Translations under genes and position numbers: made by a program
Assembly: GCA_030434245.1 (NCBI GenBank)
Contig: JAUISX010000004.1
Location: 62,001 to 126,000 of the forward strand
DNA length: 64,000 bases
Direction of reading: 5' to 3'
Source of the DNA: Porphyromonadaceae bacterium W3.11
GTDB lineage: Bacteria > Bacteroidota > Bacteroidia > Bacteroidales > Porphyromonadaceae
Notes under the pieces: model-generated
The model's database searches: none
Told to the model about the DNA's origin: nothing
The model's input: the letters and a program-made list of their open reading frames with translations, nothing else
Part shown: piece by piece, positions 36,623-48,586 of the stretch
How positions within the stretch are numbered: the stretch's first letter is position 1
Layout: every line of letters begins with the position of its first letter

Positions 36623-39600
36623 TTATTTCTTTTGTTCCAGCCATCTATAGGCATTCACGAACATCTCAAACCATGGAGTCACCTGGTCTTTACCACGTAA
36701 CTCTTCAGGGTAATAGCCACATTGCCAAGGGAAAATACTTCGCTCTGGGTGAGGCATCATCGCCAAATGGCGGCCATCAGCACTCGAAAGTGCTGCGATA
36801 CGATCAGGCGAACCATTAGGATTCCCTGGATATTCATCATATGCATATCTTACAGCCACATTGTATTCATCAGCTGGGTAAGGTAGGTCAAAACGGCCTT
36901 CTCCATGTGCCACCCAACAGCCAAGTGTATCTCCGACTAATGTACTTAGGAAGACTGAGTTATTTTCTGGAATGGTAAGTGTCACAAAACTAGACTCAAA
37001 CTTTCCAGAGGCATTGTGTAACATCTTATGCTTTAATTCATGCTCTGGATAGAGTAGCTCTAATTCAGCCATCAACTGGCATCCGTTACAAATACCCAAC
37101 GAAAGGGTATCAGGACGAGCATAGAACTTCTCAAGGGCTTTGCGAGCCTTATCATTATACTTAAATCCTGCAGCCCAGCCTTTAGCTGATCCTAATACAT
37201 CTGAGTGTGAGAAACCACCACAGAAGACGATCAGCTGCACCTCTTCTAATGATTCTCTACCAGTAATAAGGTCACTCATGTGAATGTCCTTAACATCGAA
37301 GCCAGCTAGGTACAACGCATAGGCCATTTCACGCTCCCCATTAGTCCCCTTATCACGAATAATAGCTGCTGTAAGTGGTGATGATTCATGATTTTTTCTA
37401 TTCCTCTTAACCAGCTCCAAGACATCACCCGGTACTGTTTCTACACCTAGGCTCATCACCTTATCTCCTTTTTTCCATAGGATAGGCTGAGTAAGTCTAT
37501 TATTTATACGGCTTTCGGCTGCGTTTACTTCTGTCTGGAATGGCTCCATGATATCCGAAGGAGCTGACCATGCCTTAAATAGCTTATCTAGGTTAAGCTC
37601 TTTGCCATTAAGCACACATCTCCGACCACTAACCACACTAGCTACCTTCGCTGTACGCACTTCACAATTATGAAGAACCGTGATCACCTTATCAAGATGG
37701 CTTGGCTTCACCTGAATAACAACGCCTGGATTTTCTGCAAAGAGTTGAGCAAATAGATCGCCCCCATCAGCTCGGATTTCTAGTCCACAGTCACTCTGTG
37801 GATATACCATCTCTAGGAGAGCCGTAATCAAACCTCCAGCTGAAATATCGTGAATAGCATCGATTAATCCTGCTTTTAGTAACTCTTGAACTGCATTAAA
37901 GGCTCTTAAGAAGTATTCTGGATCAGCCACATCTGGTGACACAGCCCCAACTTTATTGATTGTTTGATATAAAGCTGACCCTCCTAAAGCAGGTGCTACA
38001 GCAGAGAAATCGAGATGTAGAATAATATCGCCATCAGAATTAGGAGTCAAGATATTACCAACTAAATTATCAACATTTGCTATTTCCGCACTCGCTGATA
38101 CGATCAAGGTACCTGGAGATAGCACTTTCGAACCATCCTGATACTTCTGAGTCATAGAGAGGGAGTCCTTTCCAGTAGGGATATTTACACCTAAGCCGAT
38201 GGCAAAGTCACTACAAGCCTCAACGGCATTATACAGTCTAGCATCCTCCCCTGGATTCTTGCAAGGCCACATCCAGTTCGCTGAAAGAGAAACGGATCTT
38301 ACACCTTTCTTAAGTGGTGTTCCAACAATATTGGTTAACGCCTCTGCAATCGCGATACGTGAGCCAGCAGCTGGATTAATCAGAGCTACTTGAGGAGCAT
38401 GACCGATAGCACTCGCGATACCAGACCTCCCAGTATAATCCAAGGCCATCGCCCCGAAGTCACTTACAGGTAATTGATACACTCCCTGACACTGCTGACG
38501 AGCCACCTTACCACTAACGGAGCGATCCACTTTGTTGGTAAGCCAATCCTTAGAGCCCACAGCCTCCAATTTTTGCACATTACAGATATGCTCTTCGATA
38601 TTTTCGATAGAAAAGAGAGATTGATCTGGTTCTGAGAAGGTCTGCTCTTTGGTCTCATCCACCATAATGGTCTTAGGAGCAGAGCCAAAGAGGTGATCCA
38701 GCTTCATGTCAAATGGCTTTGAACCATCTTTATCTACAAACTGAAGCTCCATATCACCGGTAGCCTCACCAACCTCATAAAATGGAGCCATCTCACGGTC
38801 TGCTACCGTCTTGATGTAATCAACATCTTTACGATTCACGAGCAAGCCCATTCGCTCTTGGCTCTCATTAGATATAATCTCCTTAGCAGATAGTGTAGGA
38901 TCGCCTATCGGAAGCTTATCTAAGTGAATAATTCCACCCTTATCCTCGACCAATTCACTAAGACAATTGAGGTGACCACCAGCACCATGGTCGTGAATAG
39001 AGATGATAGGATTCTCATCAATCTCTGCCATAGCCCTAATCACATTGGCCACACGCTTTTGCATTTCAGGATTAGACCTCTGAATAGCATTTAGCTCCAC
39101 AGCATCAGCATACTGACCTGTATTCACAGAAGAGACAGCTCCTCCACCCATACCGATTCGGTAATTATCACCCCCCATGACGATCATCTGATCACCGACT
39201 GAAGCTTCATCCTTTATAGCATTATCTACGGTAGTAAATCCTACTCCTCCAGCGAGCATAATAACCTTATCATACCCCCACATTTGCTGCTCTTCCTTAT
39301 GCTCAAAGGTTAATAGAGAACCGTTAATCAGTGGCTGACCAAATTTATTTCCAAAATCACTAGCACCATTACTTGCCTTAGTCAATAGCTCTTGAGGCGT
39401 CTGGTACAGCCATGGACGAGCAGAGATAGACTTCTCCCATGAATGACCCGCCAATCTACTATATGGAGTCATATATACAGCGGTACCCGCCAATGGCAAG
39501 CTAGCACGTCCCCCAGCAAGGCGATCTCGTATTTCACCACCAGTTCCTGTAGCAGCTCCATTAAATGGCTCTACGGTGGTGGGGAAATTATGTGTCTCAG

Positions 39601-40369
39601 CCTTTAGAGAAAGAGCGGTGTCCACCTCATGAACGCGGAATAAAGAAGGTTCTTCCGCTTTCTTGGGTGCAAATATCTCTACTTTTGGACCTTTATTAAA
39701 AGCAACATTATCTTTGTAAGCACTCAACAAATCATTAGGGTGAGCGGCTGAAGTATCTTTTATCATTCGGAAAAGTGATCGCTCCTTCTCTTTACCATCA
39801 ATAACGAATGTACCACCAAAAATTTTATGGCGACAGTGCTCAGAATTGACTTGTGAAAAGCCAAACAACTCTCCGTCGGTTAATGGTCTCCCCATTTCCT
39901 TAGCTACATTCTCGAGATACTCTATCTCCTCTTCACTTAGAGCCAAGCCCTCCTCATCGTTATAAGAACGAATATCCTTCACCTCCAAAACCTCGGCTTT
40001 TCCCCCTTCGAGCTCGAAGACTTGGTCGTTAAGTCCTTCATACATACGTAGCAACATACGATCATACGGAGTATCAGCATCAGCACCGACAAACATCTCA
40101 ATACGAGACACCCCCAGCCTCTCGCCGAGTCCCATGTTCTGAGTAATCTCGGTTGCTGTAGTACTCCATGGGGTAATCATCTCAGCTCGTGGCCCCACAT
40201 AATGACCAGTTAATTGCTCATTATTTACCAATTGACCTCCGCCAAAGAGCCATCTTAACGCCTCTAAATCATCTGACTGCATCGCCCCAGTGTGTTGTAC
40301 TGCATAGACTAGCTCACGGCCATCACTCTCTTTTACTTGAAAAAAAGATATCTTCATATTATTAGTCAT
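36623..40369 (-). CDS. purL: Phosphoribosylformylglycinamidine synthase (large single-chain)
   Basis: 1248 residues (a second Met, MKISFFQV, four codons in could also be the start). It converts FGAR to FGAM in purine synthesis with glutamine and ATP. Visible parts: linker FSQVNSEHCRHKIFGG (about 170), ATP-site KAETHNFPTTVEPFNGAATGTGG, glycine-rich GGDNYRIGMGGGAVSS, SIHDHGAGG, second half TGKDSLSM and IHDISAGGL, and C-terminal glutaminase with nucleophile Cys in LGICNGCQLM (about 1096) and MMPHPERSIFPW (about 1210). Length fits the E. coli type. Confidence 0.96.
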   Translation of the reverse strand: MTNNMKISFFQVKESDGRELVYAVQHTGAMQSDDLEALRWLFGGGQLVNNEQLTGHYVGPRAEMITPWSTTATEITQNMGLGERLGVSRIEMFVGADADTPYDRMLLRMYEGLNDQVFELEGGKAEVLEVKDIRSYNDEEGLALSEEEIEYLENVAKEMGRPLTDGELFGFSQVNSEHCRHKIFGGTFVIDGKEKERSLFRMIKDTSAAHPNDLLSAYKDNVAFNKGPKVEIFAPKKAEEPSLFRVHEVDTALSLKAETHNFPTTVEPFNGAATGTGGEIRDRLAGGRASLPLAGTAVYMTPYSRLAGHSWEKSISARPWLYQTPQELLTKASNGASDFGNKFGQPLINGSLLTFEHKEEQQMWGYDKVIMLAGGVGFTTVDNAIKDEASVGDQMIVMGGDNYRIGMGGGAVSSVNTGQYADAVELNAIQRSNPEMQKRVANVIRAMAEIDENPIISIHDHGAGGHLNCLSELVEDKGGIIHLDKLPIGDPTLSAKEIISNESQERMGLLVNRKDVDYIKTVADREMAPFYEVGEATGDMELQFVDKDGSKPFDMKLDHLFGSAPKTIMVDETKEQTFSEPDQSLFSIENIEEHICNVQKLEAVGSKDWLTNKVDRSVSGKVARQQCQGVYQLPVSDFGAMALDYTGRSGIASAIGHAPQVALINPAAGSRIAIAEALTNIVGTPLKKGVRSVSLSANWMWPCKNPGEDARLYNAVEACSDFAIGLGVNIPTGKDSLSMTQKYQDGSKVLSPGTLIVSASAEIANVDNLVGNILTPNSDGDIILHLDFSAVAPALGGSALYQTINKVGAVSPDVADPEYFLRAFNAVQELLKAGLIDAIHDISAGGLITALLEMVYPQSDCGLEIRADGGDLFAQLFAENPGVVIQVKPSHLDKVITVLHNCEVRTAKVASVVSGRRCVLNGKELNLDKLFKAWSAPSDIMEPFQTEVNAAESRINNRLTQPILWKKGDKVMSLGVETVPGDVLELVKRNRKNHESSPLTAAIIRDKGTNGEREMAYALYLAGFDVKDIHMSDLITGRESLEEVQLIVFCGGFSHSDVLGSAKGWAAGFKYNDKARKALEKFYARPDTLSLGICNGCQLMAELELLYPEHELKHKMLHNASGKFESSFVTLTIPENNSVFLSTLVGDTLGCWVAHGEGRFDLPYPADEYNVAVRYAYDEYPGNPNGSPDRIAALSSADGRHLAMMPHPERSIFPWQCGYYPEELRGKDQVTPWFEMFVNAYRWLEQKK

Positions 40370-40403
40370 TTCTTTATCTTGGTAAATCGTATTATGTATC
40401 TTA

Positions 40404-40411
40404 CAAATTTA
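40404..40411 (-). promoter_or_regulatory. Candidate -7 box for purL
   Basis: Reads TAAATTTG on the minus strand, 35 nt before the purL start. No -33 TTG is visible at the usual spacing. Confidence 0.4.
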
Positions 40412-40442
40412 ATAAATATCTATCTCTATATCTATCCCCACC

Positions 40443-41420
40443 CTAAAAAATGGTTCCTTTCACATTTAACCCCACTGTTTCGACCAAACCCAGCATCAAG
40501 TTCATGATATGAATCGCATTGCCAGCAGCACCCTTGAGCAAATTATCACATGTGCTAACTATGAGCAACCTATTTCCATGCTTTGATAAGTGAATATGGA
40601 TCTCATTCGTATTCACCGTATCCCTAACATCAGGGTAGTAGTCCACGAGCTTCACAAAAGAGTGATCTTCAAAGTACTCTCGATAGATCTCCTTAATCGT
40701 TTCGAGATCAACAGTGGTATCAAGATATGTAGTGGTATAAAGTCCTCTCGTATAATTTCCACGCATCGGAATTAAGATGATATCTTCCTCAAAGCTAGCC
40801 TGAATACCCTGCAATGTACGCTTTACCTCAGCTACATGATGATGCTCCAGAGGGCGATGCACATGGAAATTATCAAAAAGCATATCGTATGAAATACCCT
40901 TTTCAGGAGTAGGTCTCGCAAAAGCCTCGGTCTTACCTGATACTGAATATACATGAAGAGGGGAATTCAAAAGCAGATGCTTTGCGAGAGGTATCAATGG
41001 CACCTGTATCGCAGTAGCGAAAGAACCTGGCACAGAAGCTTTGTTGGCAAAATTTAATTGCCGCCTATTGGCTTCACAACATCCGTATATGAATCCATTT
41101 TCATTAAAATCCGTGTGTCTATACTCTTGAGAAAAGTCAATAATCTTGAGGTGGTCTGGCACCAGATGTGTCTCTAAGAACTCACGTGAGGCAGCCGACT
41201 GTAGGCACAAGAAGAGCACATCTAGCTCATCCAGCATTGGCTCGTCTGTAAAAGTCAATGAGCGAATATTATTCAAGTCATGATAAAGATCTGAGATATG
41301 AGTTCCCTTTCGGTTGGGAGCATATATCATCTCCAAATGGACATCAGGGTGATTGATAATCAGATTATACAACTCCCCTACAGCGTAACCCTCACTTCCT
41401 ACAATACCTACTTTATACAT
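40443..41420 (-). CDS. argC: ArgC-like protein (N-acetyl-gamma-glutamyl-phosphate reductase family) lacking the catalytic Cys
   Basis: 325 residues, family length. The fold is recognisable: KVGIVGSEGYAVGELYNLI, DVLFLCLQSAASREF, KIIDFSQEYR, FATAIQVPLIPLAKHL, IPMRGNYTRGLYTTTYL, DNLLKGAAGNAIHIMNLMLGL. However, the active-site Cys of the PGCF motif is Ser133 (VPGSFAT, codon TCT at 41022-41024), the following STGAG-type loop is replaced by SGKTEAFARPTPE, and YGLPE is YGCCE. The catalytic His region is kept as HHHVAEV. Activity as a phosphorylating dehydrogenase is doubtful. No other arg genes are nearby. Confidence 0.8.
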   Translation of the reverse strand: MYKVGIVGSEGYAVGELYNLIINHPDVHLEMIYAPNRKGTHISDLYHDLNNIRSLTFTDEPMLDELDVLFLCLQSAASREFLETHLVPDHLKIIDFSQEYRHTDFNENGFIYGCCEANRRQLNFANKASVPGSFATAIQVPLIPLAKHLLLNSPLHVYSVSGKTEAFARPTPEKGISYDMLFDNFHVHRPLEHHHVAEVKRTLQGIQASFEEDIILIPMRGNYTRGLYTTTYLDTTVDLETIKEIYREYFEDHSFVKLVDYYPDVRDTVNTNEIHIHLSKHGNRLLIVSTCDNLLKGAAGNAIHIMNLMLGLVETVGLNVKGTIF

Positions 41421-41456
41421 AATACAGACAGAATAATCTTAATACACCCTTTTCAG

Positions 41457-43157
<1,701 letters not shown>

Positions 43158-43338
43158 TTAAATATATGAGTTAGACGTAAGAAGACGCAATCTAATAGAC
43201 AATCATATAAGACCGCTTTTCCCGAAACTTGCTAATCAGGTTCTATCAGGCATTATTGGACCTACGAGAAGTAACGAAATGAAAGTGTGATTTATTCTCC
43301 ACACAGCAAAAGATCCCATTAATACGGATAGAAACTTT

Positions 43339-43426
43339 CCTATAGGAAGCATATCTCCGTCATATAGGAGAGATGATTTTTTCCTATAGGAAACATTTCT
43401 CTTTCATATAACTAAAATCACACCTG
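43339..43426. repeat. 22-bp phased CCTATAGG-like array, locus B
   Basis: Octamers CCTATAGG (43339), CATATAGG (43361), CCTATAGG (43383) and CATATAAC (43405) start exactly 22 bp apart. The first and third extend to TTCCTATAGGAA palindromes. The block AACATTTCTCTTTCATATAACTAAA resembles the complement of 17901-17925 in locus A. Confidence 0.7.
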
Positions 43427-43743
43427 CATTTACATTAAAAAAATCACACTATCCTTACATTTCATCACATCGTATTTATCGCTATATAACAGCGGATTAC
43501 CTCATCATTCTTACACTTATAGGGTAGCACTTAACAGAAAGAAAGCAAAACGCTTACGAATCGCAAATTAAAACACCTCATGACACACTATGGATATTCT
43601 ATTAATATCATCAAAACACCCGATGAGTATCCTTAAAATGGTCTATTCATCATCATTCAAAGAGCGACCTATTTATAAAGATTCTAACACATTAGCTTCG
43701 AAGAAGGACATCCTGTAAATTCCATTGAATGAATGATTATGAT

Positions 43744-43751
43744 TATATTTG
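43744..43751 (+). promoter_or_regulatory. Candidate -7 box for tamB-tamL
   Basis: TATATTTG matches TAnnTTTG, 40 nt before the tamB ATG. The nearest TTG (43725-43727) is only 16 nt upstream, short for a -33 element. Confidence 0.5.
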
Positions 43752-43791
43752 CGGGAAAGTGTGGAATCTTCAGAAATAGTTGATAGAGTAT

Positions 43792-46700
43792 ATGGAGCAG
43801 AAAGACCTTCCTGTGCAAAACAATCAGGAGTCTGATCAGAACGAAGAAATTCAAAAGAAACAACGTCGTCCGTGGTGGAAGAGACTAATCTTGTGGTTCT
43901 TCGGCATTATTGGCGCATTGATGGCCTTACTTATTATCCTAACTGGGTTATTGTATGTGCCTTCGATACAGGATTGGATCACCCAAAAAAGTATTTCAAC
44001 CATAGAAAAGGCTACTGGTTATGATATAGAAATTGGCAGAATAAGGATTGGCTTTCCGCTAAAATTAAAGGTTGATGACGTAAAAGCTGTGGATCGTGAG
44101 ACAGGTATGCTTGTCGGTGACATTGAGAAGCTAACTGCAGAGGTCAGCATCATCCCTCTTCTCAAAGGTGGACAGATCCCTATCTCTGGCATTCAGCTAA
44201 ATCATGCCATTGTAGATTACACCCTTCCCAGTGACTCTATAACTATTTATGCGAAGATAGGACAGTTCCGACTGAGCAACTTCGACCTTGACACGAAAAG
44301 CATGGAGATGGTAGCTAGGAAGCTAAAACTCCATGATGCCTCTATTGATCTACATATATTAGTAGATACTGTCCCAAGTGAAAAACCTAAAGAGCCATCA
44401 AACTTACTCATCTTACTCGATCGAGCGGATCTTTCCAATATATCTGGAGATGTATTGATCCTGCCTGACTCCACACAGCTCTCAGTTCAAATCAATGAGG
44501 GAAAAATAACAGATGGAGAAGTTAACATGAGGGAGGAATATTATCAAGCCAAAAGGGTTAACCTTAAAGCGTTCGTGGGTTACCTTGGAAGCGATATTGA
44601 GTCTATCCCCTTTCCATGGATAGCTGAATTAAAAGCGAAGAATATCCGATATGGAGGGGTTCATAATATAGATGCTAACATCAGCGAGATCTATTATGAG
44701 ACTGGTGACGGATGGGCTATCAAAGATGGGGCCATGAATTTTCATAAAGACAGCACCAACCTATTCATCAATGACCTATCCCTCAAACTTCCAGAAAGCG
44801 ACATTACCGGATATGCTCATTTGCCATTCAAAGAGTGGCTTCCAGATAGTATTGGGGCAGCTGACCTTAAGCTATCGGGCAGGCTTAATCCGTCGGACCT
44901 CAAACGCTTCATCGGAAATAATGAAGGCCTTCCAGATGACATCTTTGATATAGATCTAACGGCTCAGGGATACATAGAAAAGAAAATAGACGCAGACATA
45001 ACAATAAACAAAAAGCAGTTAATCGACCTCGACATTAAGGCTAATGCGGAAAGCATCCTCTCTGAACATGATAGAAAACTAACTGCAAAATATAGTATCT
45101 CAACTGGTGAGGACCTAATGAAGACGATCACCCACTTCATGAATAAGGGCAAGGAAGGTGGCACGCCCCCTTCGTGGCGTATTCCTGAGGGTGTCAGCAT
45201 TGAAGGAGATGCACTTTATTCACCTCGGGCAATCTCTGCAAACCTCACGTTGAAAAACATTAAAGGGGAAACCAACCTGGATGCTAAGGTAAAATACAAT
45301 CCTAATGCTGAAAAGTATTTTGCAGATCTATTAATTCAAGAATTGCCCTTAAACGAGATCCTTCCCAACGATTCCATTGGTGTCACATCTGGCTTAATTG
45401 TTATGGATGGTATGGGCACCGACATATACAGTCCTAAGACGAACTTCGTAATCAATGCTGTAATTGACTCAATATCGTACAAGAGCCAAACGTTAAGAAG
45501 GATTACGCTCCTATCCGAGCTGAATAATAATCAATTCTTCGCAGCGATTGATAGCCCTAATGATGCTATTAAGATGACGGCTCAGGCTGATGCTACAATC
45601 AAAAAAGAAGATCTCGTAGGTAGTATCAATATATTCGTAGATACCATTATCCCTTCGCAGCTGGGCCTAAACATGTCAATGATAGAGTCGGCTCGATTAG
45701 AGCTTAGGAGCAACCTACGAAGTGACCTCAAGGAGAATCATCAGTTTACGGGGGAAATCGAGAACTTCTTCATCACAACTGATAAGAATAAAATCCATCC
45801 GACGAACACGTATATCAAGGCAAATACTAGTGACATAGCGATGAACGCTGAGGTCACATCGGGAGACTTGTCCCTGAAATTTGAGGCAAAAAATGGATTG
45901 AATGATTTCTCCTCTAGGGTAAAGCAGGTAGTTGCTGAAGTTCAGACATCTTTAGCGGATTCGCTTGGACAAATCAATATGGCTCCGTGGATTATGCATT
46001 ATCCAGATATGACCATCAACTTTAAGATGGGACGCAATAACTTATTGCGTGCTTACATGGATGAGTATCGGATTGGGGCTCAATCAGCATCACTTAACCT
46101 AGCGACATCCACAGACAAGGGTCTTACTGGCCTTGGTGTCATCTCGTACCTCCAAGTGGATACATTTAGGATTGATAACATCGACCTTGTACTTCGCCAG
46201 GATTCATTGTTCTTCAACGCTGTCTCTACGGTACACAAAGAGCGATTCCGCAATCAATTACCATTTGACATCCTATTCTCACTAACCTCGAATGTCCTAC
46301 GAAGCGAAGCCTACCTCAACTGGTTAGACTCGAAGAATGAACAATTTGTTAATCTGGGGTTAGAGCTATGGAATAAGTCCAATGGTGACCTCACATTTAA
46401 ATTTACACCAGACCCAATCATTCTGGCATACAACACATTCAATATAACAGATGAAGACTACGTCACCTTACCTAATGGCAAAACGAGCAAACTCGATGCT
46501 GATATAGAACTTACTTCACCTGAGGGAGCTACCGTATCGTTTAAAAGTGTGCCAAGTGATAAGGGGACCCTTTCTAGAGCAGTCATCAAGGATCTAAAGC
46601 TATCACAGCTGGATGGTATTGAATTTGTTCCTAACCTAAAGGGACTACTTAATGTGGAAATGGACTGGCTACAACTCCCTGAAAAAGGTAGTAATATTAA

Positions 46701-48585
46701 TGGTCACATCCTTATTGATAAGTTTGAGTTCGAGAAGAAGGCAATGGGCACATTAGAGGTCTTTGCTGATGCTAACATGACCGATAATGATCTCACCTTA
46801 GAATCACAGATAGACCTAAACCAGAAAGAGGTGATAGACGCAAACTTCTTTAATCCAAAGAAAATTAAAGATGGCCAAAAATTTGCCATCAGCATCAAAG
46901 AGTTACCTCTGGATAAAGCAAATCCTTTCCTTCCAGGAAAATATGCAGAACTATCAGGTCAGCTGAATGGCCAAGTAAGCAACTACGACACCCGCTTACC
47001 GATCAAAGAAGCTAAGAAACTCTCTTATGCTGGGGAAATAAGAATGCGAGATGCTAAGCTTTACACAGCTATAGCTAATGAAACGTACGAGATGGACAGC
47101 CAGACAATACCTATCAGAGAAGGGATGCTAAGGCTTGACGACTATGCCCTAACGGCAAATGATCGTAAGATGCTACTGAAAGGGACCTTTGATCTGGAGA
47201 ATAACAATGAGATCAATCTCCGTGTCACTGGGGATGACATCCTCTTATTAAACTCTAAGCAGACCAAAAACACGATGATCTTCGGTGTCGTGAACGCGGA
47301 TGCTGACTTAAAGCTTACGGGACCTATTAAAGCCATTAATATAAGGGGTGACGTGAGTTTGTTGGGGAATACAAATGTGACCTACCAGTCACAAAAGAGT
47401 GAACTACAAAATAGAAATAATTATAAGGACCTTGTGAACTTTACTTACTTCAGCGATACACTTTTTGTTGCTAAGAAAAGTAATGTGGACAGCCTCACTT
47501 TAGGCGGCATGGATATCCGACTAGGCCTCCATATAGACCCTGCAACTAAGATTAATGCCATCCTCACAGATGATGAGGCGAACAGTCTGTCCGTACAGGG
47601 AGGGGGTGACTTCAACCTAGTCATACCACCATATGGGGAAATGAACCTTAATGGGACTTACGATATTCAGGAGGGGGATATCTTCTTTAGTCAACCTCCT
47701 ATCTCTAGGAAATTCATCATCAGACAAGGAAGTCGCGTAGTATGGAGCGGTGACATTATGGAGCCTCAGCTTAACTTCAAGGCTACGGCTCGTATCAAAA
47801 CGAATGTGACCCCTCCTGGTGAACCATCAAGACAGGTAGATTTCGATGTTAATATCATTGCTGAGGACCGATTAGACAAACTTAATCTTCGTTTCGAAAC
47901 CGAAGCTGTACAAGACCTCACAATGAAGAACATTCTGAGTAGCATGAGTCCTGAAGAGCAGAATAGGCAGTCCATGTTACTTCTAACCACAGGACGATTC
48001 CTTACGATGAACAGTAATGCATCATCCAACAGGGGTTTTGATGTAAACTCAGCTATTTCATCCGTGCTCGCATCTCAGATTAATTCACTTGCTGGCGAAG
48101 CACTTGATGCTGAAATTAATCTAGGAGTCTCAGATGGTACCAATGCTTACGGGCAGGGAACTAATTATTCATATAGCTTCACCAAAAGCTTTTACAATAA
48201 CCGAATCAGCATGACCATAGGGGGAAAGATGGTGACGGGTGAGGCTGCTAGTGGTATACAACAGAGCTTTATAGATAAGTTCTCATTGGATTATAGATTA
48301 GACAAGGCTGGAAATCAATACCTAAGACTTTTCCATAATAAGAATTATGAAAACCTTCTGGATGGTGAGGTAACTGAAACAGGAGGAGGTTATGTGATTC
48401 GGAGACGTCTTCACAAGTTAACAGACTTATTTAAGTTCAAAAAGGAGAAAAAAGAAGGCTTCGAGCCTATCGAAGAGACTCCAGCGGATACAATCCCAGC
48501 GGTAGAGCCTTCCAAGGAAACGCCAGCTCTTCCTAAGGAGGACAAATCAATAAGTAAGGAACCCCTTAACTCAGACGAGGAATAA
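43792..48585 (+). CDS. tamB: TamB-like inner-membrane-anchored bridge protein
   Basis: About 1597 residues from ATG 43792 (MEQKDLPVQ); a TTG four codons earlier is in frame but less likely. A basic, Trp-rich N-terminus (RRPWWKRLILWFF) leads into one membrane helix (about 31-54), then a long region of repeated beta-strands expected of the AsmA/TamB beta-taco. The C-terminal DUF490/TamB domain (about 1150-1510) has LNGTYDIQEGDIFFSQPP and GDIMEPQLNFKATARI. An acidic Pro/Glu-rich tail ends the protein. It spans the periplasm and works with the Omp85 lipoprotein encoded 1 nt downstream, in lipid or protein transport to the outer membrane. Confidence 0.9.
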   Translation: MEQKDLPVQNNQESDQNEEIQKKQRRPWWKRLILWFFGIIGALMALLIILTGLLYVPSIQDWITQKSISTIEKATGYDIEIGRIRIGFPLKLKVDDVKAVDRETGMLVGDIEKLTAEVSIIPLLKGGQIPISGIQLNHAIVDYTLPSDSITIYAKIGQFRLSNFDLDTKSMEMVARKLKLHDASIDLHILVDTVPSEKPKEPSNLLILLDRADLSNISGDVLILPDSTQLSVQINEGKITDGEVNMREEYYQAKRVNLKAFVGYLGSDIESIPFPWIAELKAKNIRYGGVHNIDANISEIYYETGDGWAIKDGAMNFHKDSTNLFINDLSLKLPESDITGYAHLPFKEWLPDSIGAADLKLSGRLNPSDLKRFIGNNEGLPDDIFDIDLTAQGYIEKKIDADITINKKQLIDLDIKANAESILSEHDRKLTAKYSISTGEDLMKTITHFMNKGKEGGTPPSWRIPEGVSIEGDALYSPRAISANLTLKNIKGETNLDAKVKYNPNAEKYFADLLIQELPLNEILPNDSIGVTSGLIVMDGMGTDIYSPKTNFVINAVIDSISYKSQTLRRITLLSELNNNQFFAAIDSPNDAIKMTAQADATIKKEDLVGSINIFVDTIIPSQLGLNMSMIESARLELRSNLRSDLKENHQFTGEIENFFITTDKNKIHPTNTYIKANTSDIAMNAEVTSGDLSLKFEAKNGLNDFSSRVKQVVAEVQTSLADSLGQINMAPWIMHYPDMTINFKMGRNNLLRAYMDEYRIGAQSASLNLATSTDKGLTGLGVISYLQVDTFRIDNIDLVLRQDSLFFNAVSTVHKERFRNQLPFDILFSLTSNVLRSEAYLNWLDSKNEQFVNLGLELWNKSNGDLTFKFTPDPIILAYNTFNITDEDYVTLPNGKTSKLDADIELTSPEGATVSFKSVPSDKGTLSRAVIKDLKLSQLDGIEFVPNLKGLLNVEMDWLQLPEKGSNINGHILIDKFEFEKKAMGTLEVFADANMTDNDLTLESQIDLNQKEVIDANFFNPKKIKDGQKFAISIKELPLDKANPFLPGKYAELSGQLNGQVSNYDTRLPIKEAKKLSYAGEIRMRDAKLYTAIANETYEMDSQTIPIREGMLRLDDYALTANDRKMLLKGTFDLENNNEINLRVTGDDILLLNSKQTKNTMIFGVVNADADLKLTGPIKAINIRGDVSLLGNTNVTYQSQKSELQNRNNYKDLVNFTYFSDTLFVAKKSNVDSLTLGGMDIRLGLHIDPATKINAILTDDEANSLSVQGGGDFNLVIPPYGEMNLNGTYDIQEGDIFFSQPPISRKFIIRQGSRVVWSGDIMEPQLNFKATARIKTNVTPPGEPSRQVDFDVNIIAEDRLDKLNLRFETEAVQDLTMKNILSSMSPEEQNRQSMLLLTTGRFLTMNSNASSNRGFDVNSAISSVLASQINSLAGEALDAEINLGVSDGTNAYGQGTNYSYSFTKSFYNNRISMTIGGKMVTGEAASGIQQSFIDKFSLDYRLDKAGNQYLRLFHNKNYENLLDGEVTETGGGYVIRRRLHKLTDLFKFKKEKKEGFEPIEETPADTIPAVEPSKETPALPKEDKSISKEPLNSDEE

Positions 48586-48586
48586 T

